A stretch of DNA of 15,410 nt from Bacillota bacterium (GTDB lineage Bacteria; Bacillota; UBA994; UBA5500), in assembly GCA_023436245.1 (NCBI GenBank), contig JAEZJZ010000004.1, positions 1 through 15,410 of the forward strand, in the 5' to 3' direction. Positions 1 through 5,508 of the stretch are shown piece after piece. Under the pieces are notes generated by a model. The model searched no databases. It saw only the letters and a list, made by a program, of their open reading frames with translations, and had not been told where the DNA came from. How positions within the stretch are numbered: the first letter of the stretch is position 1; the number at the start of each line of letters is the position of its first letter. Both the position numbers and the translations under genes were made by a program.

Positions 1-11
1 GCCAATCCCTG

Positions 12-123
12 CCCCGCAGCATGCTGCGGGGTCTACGGTAAGAAGAGATGCGACTTCTGAACATCTCTCGGCGTGCCGCGCTGCTTTGCGTGCATGCCCG
101 TAGGGGGCGCATGCATGCGCCCC
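12..123. repeat. Paired inverted palindromic repeats (REPIN-like)
   Basis: Two perfect 20-bp palindromes, at 12-31 and 104-123, both have GCATGC at or near the centre and GC-rich arms. Each has a CTACGG/CCGTAG flank pointing inward: the first is followed by TCTACGG (to 37) and the second preceded by CCGTAGG (from 98). The two units are therefore inverted relative to each other around a spacer of about 70 bp. A related single hairpin with the CCCCTACG flank lies at 7984-8008. The shared design (CGTAG next to a GC-rich palindrome centred on GCATGC) is seen directly. Calling it a REP/REPIN-type family is inference, because no partner transposase is visible here. Confidence 0.55.
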
Positions 124-243
124 GCCCTTTCGCATGTCGCGACATATCGACCGCAACGGTCGCTGCTAGCAACTACCTGTCTCCACCTGCGTAGTAGTGA
201 CTTAGGGCATCATTGGTTTAGGTCAATTGGAGAAGATAAATCT

Positions 244-250
244 AGGAGGT
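244..250 (+). promoter_or_regulatory. Ribosome binding site setting the lemA start
   Basis: AGGAGGT lies 8 nt before the GTG at 259. It is the reason for preferring this start over more upstream in-frame codons. The resulting protein begins directly with the membrane anchor, as LemA proteins usually do. Confidence 0.8.
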
Positions 251-258
251 GCTGTCCA

Positions 259-813
259 GTGATTTGGGTCGTGCTTGGTTTGGTGGCGGTAGTGGTGTTT
301 TGGGGAGTCTCTTTGTACAACAATCTGGTGCAGTTTCGGCAACGGGTGCGGAATGCCTGGTCGCAGATTGACGTGCAGTTGAAGCGGCGTCATGACCTGA
401 TTCCAAATCTGGTGAACACGGTGAAGGGCTATGCGGCGCATGAGCGTGGCACCTTTGAGCAGGTGACCGAGGCGCGCACGCGGGCAATTGCGGCGCATGG
501 TCCGGCAGAACAGGCTGGTGCCGAGCAGGCGTTGACCGGGGCGTTGCGCACGTTGTTTGCGGTGGCGGAGAACTATCCGCAGCTGCGGGCGGATGGCAGC
601 TTCCAGAAGCTGCAGGATGAGCTTTCCAACACCGAGGGAAAAATCGCCTTCTCGCGCCAGTTCTACAACGACACGGTGCAACGCTACAATACCGCACTGG
701 AGGTTTTTCCGAGCAGCATCGTGGCTGGCATGGGGGGCTTCCAGCCAGTCGACTACTTCACGCTGGATGACGATCAGGCAGCCAGGGAGCCGATTAACGT
801 TGACTTCAAGTAA
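259..813 (+). CDS. LemA family membrane-anchored protein
   Basis: This 184-residue protein matches the usual LemA length (about 180-200). Residues 2-20 form one hydrophobic N-terminal anchor. The rest is a mostly helical domain with hallmark LemA stretches: NAWSQIDVQLKRRHDLIPNL near residues 33-52, and later LSNTEGKIAFSRQFYNDTV followed by QRYN. LemA proteins are anchored in the cytoplasmic membrane; their biochemical role is not settled. The GTG start at 259 follows an AGGAGGT site. The stop is 16 nt before the start of the DUF2207 gene, so the two are very likely one operon; LemA genes are often found beside DUF2207/YciQ or TPM-domain genes. Family assignment is firm, function unknown. Confidence 0.9.
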   Translation: MIWVVLGLVAVVVFWGVSLYNNLVQFRQRVRNAWSQIDVQLKRRHDLIPNLVNTVKGYAAHERGTFEQVTEARTRAIAAHGPAEQAGAEQALTGALRTLFAVAENYPQLRADGSFQKLQDELSNTEGKIAFSRQFYNDTVQRYNTALEVFPSSIVAGMGGFQPVDYFTLDDDQAAREPINVDFK

Positions 814-829
814 GTTTCCTCCCAAGCGG

Positions 830-2725
830 ATGCAGAGGCGCTTCAGCCTGCGGCAGTTGCTCCCCGCTGCGTTGATCGTCTTAGTTCTGCTGCTTTGCTT
901 TTCTGACACACCCGGCGTGGCCGAGGCCAGGTCCTATGAGTTTGAAAGCCTGGACATTCAGGCGGAGATCCTGCCGGATGGCACCATGCTCGTCCAGGAG
1001 CAGCGCACTGCCCGGTTCAGCGGGACTTTCGGCGGCATGTTCCAGTGGATAGACAAGCAACCAGGCGTCAAGATCACGGACGTGCAGATCTCCGAAAACG
1101 GCAAACCGTACAAGTTCCGTCCTGGGGCAACTGAGTTTGGCCCCGCCGGAACCTACTACATCACCGACAAACCGAACCAGCTCTATGTGGATTGGAGCTT
1201 TCAGGCTACTGACGAGCGCCGCACGTTCACCATCAGCTATCGGGTGCAGAAACAGGTGCAGGTGCATGCCGATGTGGCCGAGCTGTACTATCAGTTCGTC
1301 GGTAACCAGTGGGAGCAGGGAGTGCGTCGGGTGCAGGTCGAGCTTACCCTCCCAGAGGGAGCTGACAAACAGGAGATCAAGGCCTGGGGACACGGCCCAC
1401 TCTATGGCGAAGTGACCATTGTCGACGGGCGTCATGTGCTTTGGACCATCGATGACCTGCCGGCAAAAACATTCCTGGAGGGTCGGGTGGTCTTTCCTCG
1501 CAACTTGATCACCGGCAATCAGGCGGCAAACACTAGCCGGACGGCGTTGCCGGGGATCCTGCAGGAAGAGCAGCAGCGGGCAGACGAGGCCAACGCCGTG
1601 CGCGACCGCGCCCGGTTGACAGCGGCTGTGCAGAGGTTCGACCGTTTCACTTGGGTGCTGGGCCCACTGGCGGCTGCCTTACTGATCTGGCAATGGCGCC
1701 GTCGCTTTGCGCGACCTTACGAGACCACCTTTCAGGGGGATTACTATCGGGAACTGCCGGCCGATTACCCGCCGGCAGAGATGGGCGTGCTCTGGCGCTT
1801 TAGCGATCCCACGACCGATGATTTCACGGCCACTATTCTGGATCTGGCCAGACGCGGGTACATGCGCATCGATGAGACCAGGCAGGAAAGCAGAGGGTTG
1901 TTTGGCGGCGGCGAGCAGGTGGGCTACAGTCTGATCAAGCTGGAAAACTCGCAGCCGCTCACTCCTCCCGAAAAGGATGTGCTGCAGTTCCTGTTTGAAC
2001 AGGTGTCTGAGGATGACCGGACAGTCAGCTTTGACGAGATCGAACGCTATGCCAAGCAGCACGCTAGCGCCTTCCAGAGCTTCTGGCGCGGCTGGGTGGG
2101 GTCAGTGCGCTTTGCTAGTGACCGGCATCAGTTCTTTGATGAGAGCGCGGAGCTTCGGCGTGGCCGCAATCTGCAGCTATTTACCGCTGCCCTGCTCTTC
2201 CTGTTGGGCGTGGGTGGAATCGTGCTGTTCATTCTGCCGCTGACTGGAATAGGCCTGGTTGTGGGCGCCATTGCCTTGCTCATCTCTGCCGGAACGATGC
2301 AGCGACGTTCGCGAGGTGGGCAAGAAGACTATGTGCGCTGGCAGGCGTTCAGGCGGTTCCTGCAGCACTTCTCCCAAATGGAACGGCATGGCATCCCGGC
2401 CTTAGTGATCTGGGAGCACTATCTGGTCTACGCCGTCAGTCTGGGGGTGGCCAAGGAAGTGCTCAAGCAACTGGAACTGGTCTTCCCCAACTTGGAGTCA
2501 GACGGATACCGCTTCGGCGCCGGCTGGTACTATTACGGTCTGGGGCACCACGGGTTCTATGGAATGACCACTGGGCTGACGACCATGACCAGCAGCCTTA
2601 GCCAAAGCATGCAGACCTCGCTGCGCGTCGCTTCATCTCCCCGCTCATCTGGAATGGGCGGCGGCGGCGGTTTTTCTGGTGGCGGCGGTTTTGGCGGCGG
2701 TGGCGGTGGCGGTGGCGTTCGCTAG
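830..2725 (+). CDS. DUF2207 (YciQ-like) membrane protein with Gly-rich tail
   Basis: The ATG at 830 gives a 631-residue protein beginning with a signal peptide (RR, then a Leu/Val-rich core, residues about 8-32). An extracytoplasmic domain (about 33-230) has the DUF2207 pattern of a beta-rich module. Membrane segments follow at about 274-290 and as a pair at about 447-486. A cytoplasmic region lies between them and another after them. The protein ends in an extreme glycine-rich stretch from about residue 607 to the end, closing with VR. Such C-terminal poly-glycine tails are common in this family. The open frame extends upstream inside lemA, but only the 830 start yields a signal peptide and avoids a long overlap. 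The ribosome site is weak, so translational coupling to lemA is plausible. Function is unknown; a cell-envelope role is an inference. Confidence 0.85.
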   Translation: MQRRFSLRQLLPAALIVLVLLLCFSDTPGVAEARSYEFESLDIQAEILPDGTMLVQEQRTARFSGTFGGMFQWIDKQPGVKITDVQISENGKPYKFRPGATEFGPAGTYYITDKPNQLYVDWSFQATDERRTFTISYRVQKQVQVHADVAELYYQFVGNQWEQGVRRVQVELTLPEGADKQEIKAWGHGPLYGEVTIVDGRHVLWTIDDLPAKTFLEGRVVFPRNLITGNQAANTSRTALPGILQEEQQRADEANAVRDRARLTAAVQRFDRFTWVLGPLAAALLIWQWRRRFARPYETTFQGDYYRELPADYPPAEMGVLWRFSDPTTDDFTATILDLARRGYMRIDETRQESRGLFGGGEQVGYSLIKLENSQPLTPPEKDVLQFLFEQVSEDDRTVSFDEIERYAKQHASAFQSFWRGWVGSVRFASDRHQFFDESAELRRGRNLQLFTAALLFLLGVGGIVLFILPLTGIGLVVGAIALLISAGTMQRRSRGGQEDYVRWQAFRRFLQHFSQMERHGIPALVIWEHYLVYAVSLGVAKEVLKQLELVFPNLESDGYRFGAGWYYYGLGHHGFYGMTTGLTTMTSSLSQSMQTSLRVASSPRSSGMGGGGGFSGGGGFGGGGGGGGVR

Positions 2726-2763
2726 GGCCGCCGTGCTTCCGGCACGTGGTTGGCGTGCCTAGC
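2721..2763 (+). other. Inverted repeat at the end of the DUF2207 gene
   Basis: GCTAGG (2721-2726, spanning the TAG stop) pairs with CCTAGC (2758-2763). Nested inside is a second hairpin, CGTGC-TTCCG-GCACG (2732-2746). It is a structured RNA segment just upstream of the 2783-2825 hairpin. There is no T-tract after it, so it is not a terminator by itself. Confidence 0.4.
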
Positions 2764-2782
2764 CGGGCCTTCACTTGCAGGT

Positions 2783-2831
2783 GACACCTCCTCTGGCGGA
2801 GAATACTCTGGCCAGAGGGGGTGTCTCTTTT
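2783..2831 (+). terminator. Strong hairpin with T-run: terminator and/or ribosome-site mask
   Basis: GACACCTCCTCTGGC (2783-2797) pairs with GCCAGAGGGGGTGTC (2811-2825) with one T-G wobble, and the loop can extend the helix through GAG-AATA-CTC. TCTTTT follows, as in a Rho-independent terminator for the lemA-DUF2207 unit. The 3' arm also contains GAGGGGG, the only good ribosome site for the arginase-family gene, and the 5' arm contains the complementary CCTCCTC. The hairpin would therefore hide that site when formed. Whether it terminates, regulates or both is open. Confidence 0.65.
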
Positions 2832-3732
2832 GGAAATTCGCATTCTGAAATTGCCATACAACGCGCACGGCAAGGGCAAAGGGGGGGCAGCTGGGCCTGA
2901 CGCCTTGGTGCAATCCGGATTGCTCGAGGAAATGCGTGCGCAAGGTCACTTGGTTGACGTCGGCTCAGTGGAGCTGACCCCGGCAGAAGAAGCCTCATAC
3001 GGCGGATGGCAGCGGGTAGGCTTGGCCAATGGTCATCTGGCAGATTTGGTGGCAGAGGCGCGGCTGCAGAATCGGTTTGTCGTCGGGCTGCTTTCAGACT
3101 GCAACGGAGTGCTGGGCATGTTGGGAGGATTGCAACGCTCTGATCACCCATCTTGGCCGGAGCGGGTTGGTTTAGTCTGGATCGATGCACACGGCGACTA
3201 TAATACGCCCGAAACGAGCCCGAGCGGCATGCTGGGCGGAATGCCGGTGGCTGTTGCTGCCGGGAAAGCTCTGTCGCGCCTCCGTCAGGCGAGTCAGCTC
3301 AAGCTCCCACTGCAGAGTCCGGACATCATCATGGCGGGATTACGGGATCTCGATCCAGCGGAGCGGGAGCAGATTGAGCAGGATGGACTGACAACTCACT
3401 CGGAGACCGAGCTGATTGCGGTAAGTCCCGCATTCCGCGAGAGCGTCACCCGCTTGGCGGCACGCGAGGACCTGATCTACGTGCATGTGGATCTCGACAT
3501 TCTCGATCCTGAGGTCGCGCCTGCGGCAGGCCTGCCCAGTAAAGGCGGCTTGACTGGAGAGCAGCTGGGTGGAGTCCTGGCCTGGTTACTGGCACAACCG
3601 AAGGCTGCAGCACTCGCGTTTGTTTCATATCGGGCTGAGGATGACAGCGACGGCGGCACACTCGCGCAAGTCAGGCGCGCACTGCTGATGGCAACAGCGG
3701 CCTTGCACAGATCTGATTCAGTAACAAAATGA
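2830..3732 (+). CDS. Arginase/agmatinase superfamily protein
   Basis: This 300-residue protein has the ureohydrolase fold signatures: DAHGDYN at 119-125 (matching DAHxD), DLDILDP at 221-227 (matching DxDxxDP), and a C-terminal SYRAEDDSDGGT region. Family members use two Mn ions to hydrolyse guanidino or formimino groups (arginine, agmatine, formiminoglutamate and others). The first metal motif, normally GGDHS, reads LSDCN here (residues 88-92), so the usual histidine ligand is Cys91. The substrate cannot be assigned from sequence. The TTG at 2830 lies 8 nt after GAGGGGG. A GTG at 2821 is in frame but would overlap the ribosome site. Upstream is a strong hairpin and downstream a terminator, so it seems to be a single-gene unit. 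No arginine or polyamine genes are adjacent. Confidence 0.8.
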   Translation: MEIRILKLPYNAHGKGKGGAAGPDALVQSGLLEEMRAQGHLVDVGSVELTPAEEASYGGWQRVGLANGHLADLVAEARLQNRFVVGLLSDCNGVLGMLGGLQRSDHPSWPERVGLVWIDAHGDYNTPETSPSGMLGGMPVAVAAGKALSRLRQASQLKLPLQSPDIIMAGLRDLDPAEREQIEQDGLTTHSETELIAVSPAFRESVTRLAAREDLIYVHVDLDILDPEVAPAAGLPSKGGLTGEQLGGVLAWLLAQPKAAALAFVSYRAEDDSDGGTLAQVRRALLMATAALHRSDSVTK

Positions 3733-3740
3733 AATCGCAG

Positions 3741-3775
3741 AGGGAGAACGCTATCTGGCGTTCTCCCTTGCTTTT
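3741..3775 (+). terminator. Rho-independent terminator after arginase-family gene
   Basis: AGGGAGAACGC (3741-3751), loop TATCTG, GCGTTCTCCCT (3758-3768), then TGCTTTT. This is a perfect 11-bp GC-rich stem with a T-rich tail, 8 nt after the stop codon. Confidence 0.92.
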
Positions 3776-3810
3776 CCCATATCTTTTTGCAATCGAATAA
3801 CCTGGAGGCG

Positions 3811-3840
3811 CAGGAATTCGACAGCCATCGACGAATTCTG
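3811..3840 (+). other. Inverted repeat in the leader of the GGDEF gene
   Basis: CAGGAATTCG (3811-3820) faces CGAATTCTG (within 3829-3840), giving a 7-bp GAATTCG/CGAATTC core stem plus a bulged extension. It lies between the preceding terminator and the ribosome site at 3881. It may be a leader structure or operator. A GATAAT at 3840-3845 could be a -10 box, but no good -35 is seen. Confidence 0.3.
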
Positions 3841-3894
3841 ATAATTAACAACCATTCCTATTTGCTCGTTGAGGCTGAGCAAGGAGGGGTAAAG

Positions 3895-5220
3895 GTGAAT
3901 CGACTAGTAAAGACACCCGTTGGACGCGGTGCCATTATGTTGTTCATCGTCTACTTGGCTTTGCTTAGCACCTTCTCCTATCTGCCTTATCGGCATTTCG
4001 CCGAAGAGGCCCCGACACGAGTGGGGGAACAGGCTATGCTAGTGGCTGTTAGCACGGCGGTGAACCTAGATCTCGGTGGCGAAGATGTCGGTCGTCTGTT
4101 GGCGCTGGACTTTTCGCAGTTGCTGGTTGATCGCACCAATGTTGTGTTCGAAGCTAGTTGTCGGTCCTTGATGAAGATGGCAAAGATCAAGTACATCTAT
4201 TTGGCTGTTCCTTTAGCGCCTGAACAGGCGAAATATCGGGTTGCCGCAAGTGAAGCGGACTACTACGCCAGTGCAGAGGGGACTTTGCTGGACGGGGTCT
4301 TTCTCCTGGATGCTGTGAGCGACTCAGGCACACGCCTTGCAGATACTGAGGGGCAGGGGTACGCGGATAAGGACCGGTATACCGTATTCGATCACCGCTA
4401 TCGGGGGGTAATGGAGAGCAGTCGGCCCACTTACCTGCTGAACCAGGACCAATGGGGTACATACATGACTGGCTTTGCTCCTTGGTTTGATCGAGAAGGG
4501 AGGTTGTCTGGAGTTGTCGGGGTGGACATTGTCCTGGATGAGTACCATGTCGAGCTCCAGCACAATCTGCTGGTCGTGCTCGGCTTCTGCATAGCCTTGC
4601 TGGTATTGGGGTTGGTCAGCCTCTTCCTCGCCCTGCATTCCAGACTCAGTCTGGAGGAAGTAATGGGCAGGCGCTTGCTGTCGGACAGAGACCCCTTGAC
4701 CTCGCTGCTTTCCCGCCGGCGCCTCGCTGAGAAGATGCAGCAGAATTGGGCGCGGAGCTCGGCTCGGCGGGAGCCCATTGCATTGTTCGTTGTCGACGTG
4801 GATGGCATGACTCAGTTTAACCGCCGATTTGGCCACGAGAGCGGAGACGCGGCACTGCGTCAGGTAGCCAAAGCGCTGGAAGAGACCTTTCAGCATTTCG
4901 GCGGCACGGTTGGCCGTTTTGGTGGGGACAAGTTCATCGCCATGGTGCAGGGCGCCAATCAGGCTGTGGCTGAATCCATTGCCGGCACCGTGTTGCAACA
5001 TGTGTATACACTGGGCATTCCGTATCCAGATTCGGGCAATGGTCAGGTGTTAACCGTCAGCATTGGTTTGGATAGTCTGGTTCCGATGGCGGAGGACGGG
5101 CTGATGGATGTGGTTGGCCGGGCCAATGTTGCCCTTGCCTATGTCAAGTCGCTGGGGGGAGGTGCCGCAGAGAGATGGCATTCGGGCCTACAGGTGCGGT
5201 CCACTCAGTCAGAGTCCTAA
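3895..5220 (+). CDS. Membrane sensor protein with degenerate GGDEF domain
   Basis: The protein has 441 residues. A GTG start at 3895 follows AAGGAGGGGT (3881-3890). Membrane segments at about 11-30 and 225-247 enclose an extracytoplasmic sensor region (about 31-220) that looks like a Cache-type ligand-binding domain, judged by its layout and a YMTGFAPWFDREGRLSGVVG-like end before TM2. The C-terminal GGDEF domain (about 275-430) keeps the metal-site D301-V-D303 and the NRRFGHESGD stretch. However, the signature is GGDKF at 343-347, with Lys replacing the catalytic Glu, and no RxxD inhibitory site is visible at the expected place. It is probably not an active diguanylate cyclase and may bind c-di-GMP or GTP or act on a partner. 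The next gene, 36 nt downstream, is a related sensor; both share a YLPY motif after the first membrane segment. Confidence 0.85.
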   Translation: MNRLVKTPVGRGAIMLFIVYLALLSTFSYLPYRHFAEEAPTRVGEQAMLVAVSTAVNLDLGGEDVGRLLALDFSQLLVDRTNVVFEASCRSLMKMAKIKYIYLAVPLAPEQAKYRVAASEADYYASAEGTLLDGVFLLDAVSDSGTRLADTEGQGYADKDRYTVFDHRYRGVMESSRPTYLLNQDQWGTYMTGFAPWFDREGRLSGVVGVDIVLDEYHVELQHNLLVVLGFCIALLVLGLVSLFLALHSRLSLEEVMGRRLLSDRDPLTSLLSRRRLAEKMQQNWARSSARREPIALFVVDVDGMTQFNRRFGHESGDAALRQVAKALEETFQHFGGTVGRFGGDKFIAMVQGANQAVAESIAGTVLQHVYTLGIPYPDSGNGQVLTVSIGLDSLVPMAEDGLMDVVGRANVALAYVKSLGGGAAERWHSGLQVRSTQSES

Positions 5221-5256
5221 CCCGGATGCTTCGTTCCACCGGAAGGGGGGATAGCA

Positions 5257-5496
5257 ATGCGATCACTGCAACGCTTGGGAATGACCCTGGTGCACCTTGT
5301 TATGTTGCTGCTTCTCGCGGCCTTCGCCTTAGCTGCCTATCTGCCGTACAAAGCATCACTGCAGCAACAAGCAAGCAGCGGGTTGCAGCAAGTGGCAGAT
5401 GATTATGCGCTGCCATTTGGCCAGCGACTGGAAGCGGTCCGCTTGAGGTTAGCCACGGCAGCCGTCATCTTCCAGAGCGGCAAGCCTCTCGCGTAG
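5257..5496 (+). CDS. N-terminal fragment of the HD-GYP sensor (ends at in-frame TAG)
   Basis: The ATG at 5257 is 6 nt after GGAAGGGGGG (5241-5250), a strong ribosome site. The 79-residue product has one membrane segment (about 9-28), the YLPY motif shared with the upstream sensor, and the first part of an extracytoplasmic domain. It then stops at TAG (5494-5496). It has no complete domain and is unlikely to work alone. The same frame continues immediately as the body of the sensor. Confidence 0.6.
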   Translation: MRSLQRLGMTLVHLVMLLLLAAFALAAYLPYKASLQQQASSGLQQVADDYALPFGQRLEAVRLRLATAAVIFQSGKPLA

Positions 5497-5508
5497 ATTG
5501 CTGAATCG

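Larger units (their letters stand above)
1..258. other. Hairpin-rich intergenic region upstream of lemA
   Basis: No convincing gene is seen before the GTG at 259. An open frame runs back from the lemA-like gene to about 73, but its upstream part lacks LemA-like sequence and runs through palindromes. Structures seen are: a perfect 20-bp palindrome at 12-31; an AGAGATG/CATCTCT inverted repeat at 44-68; a perfect 20-bp palindrome at 104-123; ATGTCGCGACAT at 134-145; and a CGACCG-CAA-CGGTCG hairpin at 148-162. No promoter could be placed confidently. A TTGGTT/GATAAA pair at 213-240 would start transcription on top of the ribosome site. Confidence 0.6.

Noticed and set aside
73..258. N-terminal extension of the lemA-like gene
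   Set aside because: It runs through palindromic repeats, is unlike LemA, and a strong ribosome site precedes GTG 259, where the membrane anchor begins.
557..829. N-terminal extension of the DUF2207 gene inside lemA
   Set aside because: It is out of frame with lemA, is low-complexity Arg/Ser-rich sequence, and would bury the signal peptide that starts at 830.
223..909. Long antisense open frames over lemA (and similar ones over the GGDEF genes and recR)
   Set aside because: They lie opposite well-recognised genes, have no ribosome sites or family motifs, and reflect the GC-rich codon pattern of the real gene.
2721..2831. Guanidine (ykkC-type) or other known riboswitch before the arginase-family gene
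   Set aside because: CTAGGG followed by TTCCGG looked suggestive, but the rest of the conserved ykkC sequence and ACGR loops is missing. Only the hairpins are reported.
3776..3894. c-di-GMP (GEMM) riboswitch before the GGDEF gene
   Set aside because: No GEMM-like conserved blocks were found; only a short inverted repeat is present.
5494..5496. Selenocysteine recoding
   Set aside because: The interrupting codon is TAG, not TGA, and no SECIS-like hairpin directly follows it.
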